A model generated the notes under the pieces. That model saw only the letters and a program-made list of their open reading frames with translations, was not told the DNA's origin and did no database searches. This document shows positions 14,689 through 22,437 of a DNA stretch of 37,275 nucleotides, one piece after another; position 1 is the first letter of the stretch; each line of letters opens with the position of its first letter. This DNA comes from Bacteroidales bacterium (GTDB lineage: Bacteria > Bacteroidota > Bacteroidia > Bacteroidales > WCHB1-69). Location of the stretch: NCBI GenBank assembly GCA_023229985.1, contig JALNYF010000014.1:1-37275 (forward strand), read 5' to 3'. Position numbers and translations under genes: made by a program.

Positions 14689-15780
14689 ATGAAAACAACT
14701 GTATTTAAAGAAATTCACGAGAAATTAGGTGCTAAAATGGTAGAATTTGCAGGCTTTTACATGCCGATTCAATATGAAGGATTGTCTGTTGAACACTTAC
14801 ATGTAAGAAGCAAAGTGGGTGTTTTTGACGTTTCACACATGGGGGAATTTACCGTAAAAGGTCCCAAAGCACTCGAACTTTTACAATACATCACCTCCAA
14901 TGATGTTGCTGCCCTTCACCCGGGAAAAGTACAATATTCATGCTTTCCTAACGGAAAAGGGGGTATCGTTGATGACTTATTGGTTTACAGTATCGCCGAA
15001 AACGATTATTTATTGGTCGTTAATGCCGCCAATATCGACAAAGATTGGGCATGGGTCAGCCAACAAAACGAAAAATTCGGTGCAGAAATTGCCAATATCT
15101 CCGACCAAATTTCCCAATTAGCTGTTCAAGGTCCTTTAGCATTGAAAGCCATGCAAAAGTTGACCGATGCTAATGTGATTGATATGGAATATTATACCAC
15201 ACAAACCATCACATTTGCAGGTATTCCTAACATTGTTTTCTCCACAACAGGTTATACCGGTGCCGGTGGTTGCGAAATCTACTTCAAAAATGAAGATGCC
15301 GTCAAAGTATGGAACGCCGTCTTTGAAGCCGGTGCAGAATTTGACATCAAACCGATCGGTCTTGCCGCCCGCGATACCCTCCGCCTCGAAATGGGCTTCT
15401 GCCTCTACGGTCACGAAATCGACGATACCATCTCCCCCGTTGAAGCCGGTTTAGGCTGGATTACCAAATTCGTGGACCACAAAGATTTTATCGACAAAGA
15501 TTATATGCTCCAACTCAAAGCCGACGGACTAAAACGCAAATTGGTCGGCTTCGAAATGATTGACCGCGGAATCCCTCGCTTGGAATATGAAGTTTGCGAC
15601 GCAGAAGGGAACCAGATCGGTATCGTCCGCTCCGGAACGCACGGCCCCTCTATCAATAAATCTGTCGGAACTGCTTGGATAAAAACTGAATACAGTAAAA
15701 TCGGCAGCGAAATCTATATCAAAATCCGCGAAAAATTACTCAAAGCCGTCGTAGTTAAAATGCCTTTCTATAAAGGTTAA
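14689..15780 (+). CDS. gcvT: Aminomethyltransferase, T-protein of the glycine cleavage system
   Basis: GcvT transfers the methylene group from aminomethyl-lipoyl GcvH to tetrahydrofolate and releases ammonia. The 363-residue length is typical. The sequence shows the N-terminal GAKMVEFAGFYMPIQY, VGVFDVSHMGE, YITSNDV, and the GGIVDDLLVY segment with the conserved Asp pair at residues 95-96, one of which corresponds to the catalytic Asp. GYTGAGGCEIYF, GLAARDTLRLEMGFCLYGHEI and the C-terminal barrel with GIVRSGTHGPSINKSVG follow. gcvH and gcvP are not in the window. The class III aminotransferase gene starts 23 bases downstream, and rimO follows, so the three may form an operon. No glycine riboswitch is seen upstream. 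Confidence 0.95.
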   Translation: MKTTVFKEIHEKLGAKMVEFAGFYMPIQYEGLSVEHLHVRSKVGVFDVSHMGEFTVKGPKALELLQYITSNDVAALHPGKVQYSCFPNGKGGIVDDLLVYSIAENDYLLVVNAANIDKDWAWVSQQNEKFGAEIANISDQISQLAVQGPLALKAMQKLTDANVIDMEYYTTQTITFAGIPNIVFSTTGYTGAGGCEIYFKNEDAVKVWNAVFEAGAEFDIKPIGLAARDTLRLEMGFCLYGHEIDDTISPVEAGLGWITKFVDHKDFIDKDYMLQLKADGLKRKLVGFEMIDRGIPRLEYEVCDAEGNQIGIVRSGTHGPSINKSVGTAWIKTEYSKIGSEIYIKIREKLLKAVVVKMPFYKG

Positions 15781-15803
15781 TCTACGTCGTATTTGCAATT
15801 ATC

Positions 15804-16997
15804 ATGGCAAATAACCAATTACTGACACAAAATTTCTTCCGTCACGTGGCGCAAACTTCGGATGATCCTATGGGTATTCCCATTGACCATGCAGAAGGAA
15901 TGTATGTGTATGCAACCGATGGGAAAAAATATATCGATTTAGTCGCCGGTATTTCCGTTTGCAACATGGGACACTCCCACCCTGCCATTGTAAAAGCCGT
16001 TCAAGAGCAAGTGGCGAAGTATATGCACGTGATGGTGTATGGCGAAGTCATTCAACAACCTCAGGTGGAACTGGCAACCCTCCTTTGTAGCTTCCTACCT
16101 CAGGAATTATCAACGGCTTTCTTCGTCAATTCCGGCTCCGAAGCCGTTGAAGGCGGCTTGAAATTAGCCAAGCGTGCGACCGGCAGACACGAAATAATCC
16201 ACTGCAACCACGCTTATCACGGCTGCACGCACGGCGCAATGAGCGTCATGGGTTGCGATTCTTTCCGTCACGCCTTCGAACCTCTATTGCCCAATACCCG
16301 CGCCATCAGGTTCGGCGTGGAAGAGGACTTAAAACTGATTACCGATAAAACCGCCTGCTTTATTGTAGAACCCGTTCAGGGCGAAGGAGGCATTCAAACC
16401 GCCGACAAACCCTATTGGCAAGCTGTACGTAAACGCTGTACCGAAACCGGCACCATGCTGATTTTTGACGAAATCCAAACCGGCTTGGGACGCACCGGCA
16501 AATTGTTCGCCTTTGAACATTATGATATCAAACCTGACATCTTGCTGTTAGCCAAAGCCTTTGGCGGAGGGCTCCCATTGGGCGCATTCATCGCTTCTTC
16601 GCAAATCATGGAACTCCTCACCCACGACCCCGCACTCGGTCATATCTCCACCTTCGGAGGACACCCCGTCTCATGCGCTGCTGCTTTGGCTCACCTGAAA
16701 CTGATTACCGATAACAAAATTTGGGAACATGTCGAAGAAAAAGGAGAAGCGCTGGAAAATATTTTTAGACAACTACCTAATATCAAAGAAATTAGAAGAA
16801 AAGGTTTGATGATGGCTTTAGACTTTAAAGAGAGCTCCTATTGCCTGAAAATGGATAAAAAATTCTTGGAAATCGGACTGCTTACCGATTGGTTTCTCTT
16901 CTGCGATACCGCCCTTCGCATCGCTCCCCCTCTCATCATCTCCGAAAAAGAAATTCAAGAAATTGACCATATTTTAAAACAAAAATTGATTGAATGA
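15804..16997 (+). CDS. Class III PLP-dependent aminotransferase (acetylornithine/ornithine type)
   Basis: A 397-residue fold-type I aminotransferase. Visible hallmarks are the MYVYATDGKKYIDLVAGISVCNMGHSHP-type N-terminal block, GSEAVEGGLKLAKR for PLP phosphate contact, HAYHGCTHGAMS, EPVQGEGG, and FDEIQTGLGRTGKLFAFEH with the PLP-ring Asp. The Schiff-base lysine is K251 in LAKAFGGGLPLGA, followed by STFGGHPVSCAAAL. Subfamily members use ornithine, acetylornithine or related amines. The substrate cannot be fixed from sequence, and no other arginine-synthesis gene is adjacent. Its last four bases (ATGA) overlap the rimO start, indicating translational coupling. Confidence 0.9.
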   Translation: MANNQLLTQNFFRHVAQTSDDPMGIPIDHAEGMYVYATDGKKYIDLVAGISVCNMGHSHPAIVKAVQEQVAKYMHVMVYGEVIQQPQVELATLLCSFLPQELSTAFFVNSGSEAVEGGLKLAKRATGRHEIIHCNHAYHGCTHGAMSVMGCDSFRHAFEPLLPNTRAIRFGVEEDLKLITDKTACFIVEPVQGEGGIQTADKPYWQAVRKRCTETGTMLIFDEIQTGLGRTGKLFAFEHYDIKPDILLLAKAFGGGLPLGAFIASSQIMELLTHDPALGHISTFGGHPVSCAAALAHLKLITDNKIWEHVEEKGEALENIFRQLPNIKEIRRKGLMMALDFKESSYCLKMDKKFLEIGLLTDWFLFCDTALRIAPPLIISEKEIQEIDHILKQKLIE

Positions 16998-18274
16998 CAA
17001 TTAACATTATAACATTGGGCTGCTCAAAAAACAACGTCGATTCCGAAATTTTGGCAGCCCAATTTCGACAACAAGGAAATGTCGTTTATCATAACTCCAT
17101 TCAAGAAAAAGGAATTGATGTAGTTGTGGTAAACACATGCTCTTTTATTCAAGATGCCAAAGAACAAGCCATCAACGAAATCCTTTTTCAAATTGAACGA
17201 AAGAAATCAGGACTGATTCATCAATTGTACGTCATCGGTTGCTTAGCACAACGTTATGAGAGCGATTTAAAAGAATCGCTGCCGGAAATTGACGGGATTT
17301 ATCCGTTCGCAGAACTCAATAAGTTGTTGAATGTCAAGAAATTCGATTTATTGTGCCAAACAGAACGGGTGCTATCCACTCCTTCCCATTATGCTTATTT
17401 AAAAATATCGGAGGGTTGCGACCGCCAATGTTCGTACTGCGCCATCCCACTCATTCGTGGAAAACAGGTTTCCAAACCGGTTGAAATGATTGCGCAAGAA
17501 GCTGAAAATCTGGCTTCTAAGGGTGTAAAAGAGCTCATGCTCATTGCCCAAGACCTGACATATTACGGAATGGATTTGTATCAACGCCGCGATTTGGAAC
17601 GTCTGCTCCGCCGCTTGGCGCAAATTCAGGGCATTGAATGGATTCGCCTCCATTACGCCTACCCCATCGGGTTCCCGTATGAAATTTTAGATGTAATGAA
17701 CGAATATTCAAATATTTGCAAATATTTGGACATCCCGCTGCAACACATTAGCGAAAATATTCTAAAAAGCATGAACCGCGGCGGAAATCCCATGCAGACT
17801 TATAAACTCATTGAGAAAATCAGAAATAAAGTCCCGGGAATTGCATTGCGAACCACTTTAATTTCCGGTTATCCCACCGAAACAAAGGAAAACCACCAAG
17901 AACTGCTGAAATTTGTGAAAGATATGCGTTTTGAACGATTGGGGTTTTTCTCCTATTCACAAGAAGAAGGAACGCCCGCGTACCCGCTCGGCGACCCCAT
18001 CAAACTCAAAGAGAAAAACCGAAGATTAGAAGAACTCATTAATTTACAAGAAGATATTTCATTAGAACTAAATAAAACCAAAGTCGGCAGCATCATGAAA
18101 GTAATCGTGGATGATGAGGAAGAAAACGGCTTTGTGGGAAGAACGGAATTTGATTCTCCCGAAGTAGATGATGCCGTAATCATTCAGAAAAATAAAAATA
18201 TCAAAATTGGAGAGTTCTGTTCCGTCCTCATTCAAGATGCCGACAGATTCGACCTTTTTGGGAAACAAGTTTAA
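16994..18274 (+). CDS. rimO: Ribosomal protein S12 methylthiotransferase
   Basis: RimO is a radical SAM enzyme with two iron-sulfur clusters that methylthiolates an aspartate of ribosomal protein S12. The 426-residue protein has the N-terminal UPF0004 domain with three cysteines (LGCSKN, NTCSF, IGCLAQ). The radical SAM triad is CDRQCSYC (C142, C146, C149), then AIPLIRGKQVSKP, which resembles RimO rather than MiaB. Further on are YLDIPLQHISENILKSMNRGG, LRTTLISGYPTET and a C-terminal TRAM domain. The ATG overlaps the upstream aminotransferase stop. It is followed 11 bases later by the GTG of the TerB-DnaJ gene. Confidence 0.95.
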   Translation: MTINIITLGCSKNNVDSEILAAQFRQQGNVVYHNSIQEKGIDVVVVNTCSFIQDAKEQAINEILFQIERKKSGLIHQLYVIGCLAQRYESDLKESLPEIDGIYPFAELNKLLNVKKFDLLCQTERVLSTPSHYAYLKISEGCDRQCSYCAIPLIRGKQVSKPVEMIAQEAENLASKGVKELMLIAQDLTYYGMDLYQRRDLERLLRRLAQIQGIEWIRLHYAYPIGFPYEILDVMNEYSNICKYLDIPLQHISENILKSMNRGGNPMQTYKLIEKIRNKVPGIALRTTLISGYPTETKENHQELLKFVKDMRFERLGFFSYSQEEGTPAYPLGDPIKLKEKNRRLEELINLQEDISLELNKTKVGSIMKVIVDDEEENGFVGRTEFDSPEVDDAVIIQKNKNIKIGEFCSVLIQDADRFDLFGKQV

Positions 18275-18285
18275 ATATTAATAGT

Positions 18286-19065
18286 GTGTTTAGAATAATT
18301 GGAATCATACTGGGGGTTATTTTTGGTGGTTTTTGGGGAGCTGTTGCAGGCTATTTCATTGGTTCATTCATTGATAAGTTAGTCTTTTCAAAAATCAAAA
18401 TTGAACATCATAGAACTTACAGCAGGTCAGATTTCAGTTCCACTTTGCTGATACTGTCTGCGGCAGTTATAAAAGCAGATGGACGTTTTGTAAAGTCTGA
18501 ATTGTACTACCTCAAAGACTATTTTATCAAGACAATGGGACATGCTAGAGCCAGCGTAGCAATGGCGGAGATGCAAGAAATCTATCAGAACAATTACGAT
18601 ATTCCCGCTATATGCACTCAATTAAGAAAAAATTCCTCCATCCACGAAAGACTCCTTATTCTGCAATTCTTGTTCGGCTTAGCCGCTGCAGACGGGGAGA
18701 TGCTCAATGCAGAAATTTTAGAAATCCAAAATATTGCCCAATGGGCAGGGATTAGCCAAAATGATTTTGAATCCATCAAGAGCATGTTCCTGAACAATCA
18801 TCAATACTATCAACAAAGCACGAATTCCAATGGACGCAGCAGCTATTCGAGTTATGATTCCCTGAACAATGATTACAAAATCCTGGAAATATCCTCTGAC
18901 GCAACCGATGATGAAGTAAAAAAAGCCTACCGAAGCCTCGCCAAAAAACACCATCCCGACCGTGTCAGCCATTTAGGGGAAGATATGCGTAAAGCCGCCG
19001 AAGAAAAATTTGCCAAACTCAATCAAGCATACGAAAACATTAAGATATCGCGAGGAATGAAATAA
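18286..19065 (+). CDS. DjlA-like membrane protein with TerB and C-terminal J domain
   Basis: A 259-residue protein with three parts. An N-terminal glycine-rich membrane segment (about residues 4-30, GIILGVIFGGFWGAVAGYFIG) comes first. A TerB-like helical domain follows at about 40-165, with the AAVIKADGRFVKSELYYLK and AAADGEMLNAEILEIQ acidic repeats. The C-terminal J domain (about 197-258) carries HPD at 223-225 (KKHHPDRVSH). This architecture matches DjlA, a co-chaperone of DnaK at the inner membrane. The start is GTG; no ATG gives the membrane segment, and the next in-frame Met would remove it. It lies 11 bases after rimO and 10 bases before the T9SS cargo gene, so co-transcription is likely. 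Confidence 0.85.
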   Translation: MFRIIGIILGVIFGGFWGAVAGYFIGSFIDKLVFSKIKIEHHRTYSRSDFSSTLLILSAAVIKADGRFVKSELYYLKDYFIKTMGHARASVAMAEMQEIYQNNYDIPAICTQLRKNSSIHERLLILQFLFGLAAADGEMLNAEILEIQNIAQWAGISQNDFESIKSMFLNNHQYYQQSTNSNGRSSYSSYDSLNNDYKILEISSDATDDEVKKAYRSLAKKHHPDRVSHLGEDMRKAAEEKFAKLNQAYENIKISRGMK

Positions 19066-19075
19066 AAAAAACCCA

Positions 19076-20305
19076 ATGAAAAGATTCACTTTATTCTTGC
19101 TCAATACAATCATTCTGAGCGGTTATTTATCCGCTCAAATCTGCGGCTGCACCGACCCGCTCGCCACGAACTATAATTCCGTGGCTGACACCAACGACGG
19201 AAGCTGTATCTATGATTCCATTTCCATTAATCCGGTCACTGCTTATACCCTTGACAATATCCTGAACGGCACATCGGGAATGATATTCTGGGAAGGCGGC
19301 TACTGGACTTTCAACGACCATCTCAACTTAAACCTCTATAAATTAGATTCAACGACAGGCGTAATTATCGACAGCATTCGCATTGCAGAAACCGGCAATT
19401 ACGACACCGAGGAAATCTCACAAGATGCCGACTATCTATACTTCGGCGATTTTGGAAACAATAGTGGCAGTAGAATCGATTTGCGCATTTTAAAAATCAG
19501 TAAAGCCGGATTGTTAGCAAACAATTTTACCATTGATACCATCTTTTTTAATTACGAAGACCAAACCGATTTTACGCCGGCAAGTATGAACACCGACTAC
19601 GACTGCGAGGCATTTATCGTCACCGCAGACAGTATATATCTATTTACCAAACAATGGATTACAAATGGAACGGCACTGTATGTATTGCCCAAAACGGCAG
19701 GACATCACGTGGCACATAAGCGCGATGCGTGCGCGGTGGACGGACTGATCACCGGTGCTACTTATCTCCGTGAAAAACAGCTTATTGTATTATGCGGTTA
19801 CAACAACGCGCTGGCTCCTTTTTTCTTCTTGCTTTACGATTTCCCTGATGACCTTTTTTTTTCCGGTAACAAAAGAAAAATTAATATTGACCTTATCGGG
19901 CATCAAGTGGAAGCCATCGCCACGACCGATGCCCTCCATTACTACGTTACCAATGAATATTTCCAATACAGCTTGCTGACCACTCAACCTAAATTACAAA
20001 AATTCGACTTGTCTGCATATCTATCTAATTATCTACTTGATACAATAATACTGACTGAAGCCTGCGATTTGCCGCCCCTCACCATTTACCCCAACCCTGC
20101 CACTAACTATCTTTACCTCAAACCCTTTGAACCCTTTTGGGGAATGGATTATTTCATCTGTTCCAATTCGGGACAAGTGATCAGCAAGGGCAAAATCACC
20201 CAAAACGAAATTGTACTCCCCGCCACTCAAATGTCAAAAGGTAGCTACATTTTGACGATTAAAAACGGGAATAAAAAATATTCTGTCATTTTTTTTAAAC
20301 AATGA
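19076..20305 (+). CDS. T9SS cargo protein with N-terminal GCTDP Cys motif
   Basis: A 409-residue predicted secreted protein. A signal peptide ends near residue 20 (GYLSAQ). It is followed immediately by a four-Cys motif with GCTDPLATNYN and DTNDGSCIY, a short Ca-binding-like unit seen in many Bacteroidota surface proteins. The central 270 residues are beta-rich with repeated Tyr/Asp strands (YLYFGDFGNN, GTALYVLPK, YYVTNEYF), suggestive of a beta-propeller. The last 70 residues are a T9SS type A sorting domain (PLTIYPNPATNYLYLK ... ISKGKI ... KGSYILTIK). Function is unknown. A run of nine T at 19854-19862 lies within the frame. No obvious terminator follows the stop codon. Confidence 0.82.
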   Translation: MKRFTLFLLNTIILSGYLSAQICGCTDPLATNYNSVADTNDGSCIYDSISINPVTAYTLDNILNGTSGMIFWEGGYWTFNDHLNLNLYKLDSTTGVIIDSIRIAETGNYDTEEISQDADYLYFGDFGNNSGSRIDLRILKISKAGLLANNFTIDTIFFNYEDQTDFTPASMNTDYDCEAFIVTADSIYLFTKQWITNGTALYVLPKTAGHHVAHKRDACAVDGLITGATYLREKQLIVLCGYNNALAPFFFLLYDFPDDLFFSGNKRKINIDLIGHQVEAIATTDALHYYVTNEYFQYSLLTTQPKLQKFDLSAYLSNYLLDTIILTEACDLPPLTIYPNPATNYLYLKPFEPFWGMDYFICSNSGQVISKGKITQNEIVLPATQMSKGSYILTIKNGNKKYSVIFFKQ

Positions 20306-20416
20306 TAGTATAGAATGTTCGTTTAAGTCAATATAAGATTGAAATAGAATGGAATAAGATTTTGCTTTTTTTTCAAAAAATATGGAAACAAAACGTTTTA
20401 TATCAAAATAATCATG

Positions 20417-20424
20417 TAAATTTG
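20417..20424 (+). promoter_or_regulatory. -7 promoter element for apt
   Basis: TAAATTTG followed by CAACG lies 28 bases before the apt ATG. The upstream region is AT-rich and has no convincing TTG at the normal spacing. Confidence 0.6.
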
Positions 20425-20452
20425 CAACGCATTATCCTCAAAAGAAATACTT

Positions 20453-20965
20453 ATGGCTGATATTAATAAAATTAGAATTGTGCAAGATTTTCCCAAAAAA
20501 GGGATTAAGTTTTATGACATTACAACAATTATGAATGATGCAGCGACTTTCAGGAGTTATTTTGAAGAACTTCTCGAAGTGGCAAAAGAGATGAAACCGG
20601 ATGTAATCGTCGCTTTAGAATCCAGAGGATTTTTCTTTGCACCATCCATCGCTTTGGCATTGAATATTCCTTTCGTTCCCATTCGCAAAGAGGGGAAATT
20701 GCCATATAGTACGTTTCGTGAAACTTACGATTTGGAATATGGTAGCGAAACCATTGAAATACACACCGACGCACTCAAACACAATCAGCGAGTTCTCCTT
20801 TTTGACGATGTTTTGGCAACCGGAGGCACCGGCGCAGCAGCCGTTGACCTAATCCAAAAATTCTCTCCCACTTATATCGCTGCCCTGTTTTTGATGGAAT
20901 TGGCCGCATTACACGGAAAAGAAAAACTTAAAGTGGATGAAATCAAGTGTTTGCTGACCGTGTAA
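20453..20965 (+). CDS. apt: Adenine phosphoribosyltransferase
   Basis: Apt converts adenine and PRPP to AMP in purine salvage. The 170-residue length is normal. Diagnostic segments are FPKKGIKFYDITTIM near the N-terminus, ALESRGFFFAPSIALALNIPFVPIRKEGKLP in the middle, LEYGSETIEIH, and the PRPP-binding signature VLLFDDVLATGGTGAAAV near residues 117-134. It has its own promoter. The adjacent ilvE starts 78 bases downstream behind a palindrome, so the two are probably separate units. Confidence 0.95.
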   Translation: MADINKIRIVQDFPKKGIKFYDITTIMNDAATFRSYFEELLEVAKEMKPDVIVALESRGFFFAPSIALALNIPFVPIRKEGKLPYSTFRETYDLEYGSETIEIHTDALKHNQRVLLFDDVLATGGTGAAAVDLIQKFSPTYIAALFLMELAALHGKEKLKVDEIKCLLTV

Positions 20966-21009
20966 CCATTTATTAATAAATTATATACAACAATTAAATA
21001 TTAAAAACT

Positions 21010-21029
21010 TGTTTGAGCAAACTCAAACA
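21010..21029 (+). promoter_or_regulatory. Palindrome just upstream of ilvE
   Basis: A perfect 8-bp inverted repeat (TGTTTGAG, loop CAAA, CTCAAACA) ends 14 bases before the ilvE ATG. It has no T-run, so it is not a simple terminator. It could be an operator or an mRNA hairpin controlling translation. Confidence 0.5.
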
Positions 21030-21043
21030 CAAACATTAAACTT

Positions 21044-22072
21044 ATGGTAAATATAGATTGGAAAAACTTATCTTTTGGTTATGTTAAAACGAACTACAAT
21101 GTTCGTTGCTACTACAGAAACGGAAAATGGGGAAAATTGGAGATATCTTCCTCCGAACAAGTTTCTATGCACATGGCTGCCACTTGTTTACACTACGGAC
21201 AAGCAGCTTTCGAAGGCTTGAAATGCTACCGCGGTGCCGATAACAAAGTCCGCATTTTTAGATGGATTGAAAATTTCAAAAGATTGCAAAGCTCGGCAGA
21301 AACGATTATGTTGGCTCCCGTTCCAGAAGAAATTTTCAAAGAAGCATGCTGGAAAGCAGTTCAATTAAACTCAGAATTTATCCCGCCATACGGAAGTGGT
21401 GGAACATTATACTTACGTCCGTTGCTCATCGGTACCGGCGAAAAAGTCGGCGTGGCTCCGTCAGATGAATATCTGTTCATGATTTTTGTCACTCCGGTAG
21501 GTCCCTATTTTAAAGAAGGCTTCAAACCGGTTAAAATGCAATTGGTACGTGATTATGACCGTGCCGCACCAATGGGAACCGGTCACGTAAAAGTGGGCGG
21601 TAACTACGCTGCCAGCTTGCGCGCCGGCGAAAGAGCTCACAAAGAAGGCTATTCCGCATCCATCTTCGCTGATGCCAAAACCAAACAATATATCGACGAA
21701 GCCGGTCCCGCCAACTTCTTCGGTATCAAAGACGGAAAATACATTACCCCCGATTCCGGATCCATCCTCCCCTCCATTACCAATATGAGCTTGAGAGAAT
21801 TGGCTGCCGATATGGGACTCGTTGTGGAAAGAAGACACGTGCCAATTGAAGAAATTGAAACATTCGAAGAAGCCGGCGCCTGCGGAACCGCCGCCGTTAT
21901 CTCCCCTATCGGACTTATTGACGACCGCGATACCGGTAAAATTATCAAACTCGCTAAAGACGGACAACCCGGTCCTTGGTGCCAAAAATTGTATAACCGC
22001 TTGACAGGCATACAGTTCGGCGAACAAGAAGACAAGTTTGGATGGTGCGAAATCATTGATGTGGCCGATTAA
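21044..22072 (+). CDS. ilvE: Branched-chain amino acid aminotransferase
   Basis: IlvE is a fold-type IV PLP enzyme that interconverts Val, Leu and Ile with their 2-oxo acids. The 342-residue size and motifs fit the longer BCAT type (BCAT2/ilvE II-like): LHYGQAAFEGLKCYRG near the N-terminus, RPLLIGTGEKVGVAPSDEYLF, and GTGHVKVGGNYAAS with the PLP lysine at K183. Further on are the AGPANFFGI segment, SILPSITNMSLRELA and AGACGTAAVISPIG. No other branched-chain synthesis genes are adjacent. Regulation may involve the palindrome at 21010-21029. The next gene is a separate lipoprotein with its own promoter. Confidence 0.95.
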   Translation: MVNIDWKNLSFGYVKTNYNVRCYYRNGKWGKLEISSSEQVSMHMAATCLHYGQAAFEGLKCYRGADNKVRIFRWIENFKRLQSSAETIMLAPVPEEIFKEACWKAVQLNSEFIPPYGSGGTLYLRPLLIGTGEKVGVAPSDEYLFMIFVTPVGPYFKEGFKPVKMQLVRDYDRAAPMGTGHVKVGGNYAASLRAGERAHKEGYSASIFADAKTKQYIDEAGPANFFGIKDGKYITPDSGSILPSITNMSLRELAADMGLVVERRHVPIEEIETFEEAGACGTAAVISPIGLIDDRDTGKIIKLAKDGQPGPWCQKLYNRLTGIQFGEQEDKFGWCEIIDVAD

Positions 22073-22125
22073 CATTCTTTAACAATAAAATAATATTTTT
22101 TAATGCTGACATCTGATTTTATGCT

Positions 22126-22133
22126 TACTTTTG
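22126..22133 (+). promoter_or_regulatory. -7 promoter element for the small lipoprotein gene
   Basis: TACTTTTG followed by CAGCG matches the -7 consensus and lies 37 bases before ATG 22171. The leader ends in a run of 13 A directly before the start codon. Confidence 0.62.
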
Positions 22134-22170
22134 CAGCGTTAAATAAATCTAATAATCAAAAAAAAAAAAA

Positions 22171-22368
22171 ATGAAAAAATTATTTGGAATCCTTGCAGTA
22201 TCAGCATTTTTATTCGCTTCTTGTGGTAACGCCGCTTCTGAACTGAATGCTTTAGCTGATTCATTAGAAAAAGTTGAAACTGCTATTGTAGAAGATACAA
22301 CTGCTCAAGTTGAAGCTCCAGTTGACACAACTGCTCAAGCACAAGTTGAAACTCCTGTTGCTGAATAA
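22171..22368 (+). CDS. Small 65-residue lipoprotein
   Basis: A 65-residue predicted lipoprotein with signal sequence MKKLFGILAVSAFLFAS and lipobox Cys18. The mature part of about 47 residues is acidic and contains a duplicated unit: DTTAQVEAPV, then DTTAQAQVETPV. It resembles small entericidin-like or unassigned Bacteroidota lipoproteins, but I cannot name a family. The promoter at 22126-22133 and the strong terminator at 22384-22421 make it a monocistronic gene. The A13 run before ATG probably favours initiation, as A-rich leaders do in this phylum. Coding is supported by the complete lipoprotein signal and the transcription signals on both sides. Confidence 0.8.
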   Translation: MKKLFGILAVSAFLFASCGNAASELNALADSLEKVETAIVEDTTAQVEAPVDTTAQAQVETPVAE

Positions 22369-22383
22369 GGATCCTTGTTAGCT

Positions 22384-22421
22384 AAAAAAAAGAGATGAAT
22401 TTATTTTCATCTCTTTTTTTT
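22384..22421 (+). terminator. Intrinsic terminator after the small lipoprotein
   Basis: A 16-bp stem (A8 plus GAGATGAA-type core at 22384-22399, pairing with 22406-22421, loop of 6) ends in a run of about nine T. It is the clearest terminator in this part of the window. Confidence 0.9.
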
Positions 22422-22437
22422 TATAAAAACGAAAAAA

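Noticed and set aside
21461..22075. 204-codon minus-strand open frame across ilvE
   Set aside because: It is the shadow of a confidently assigned, well-conserved aminotransferase gene.
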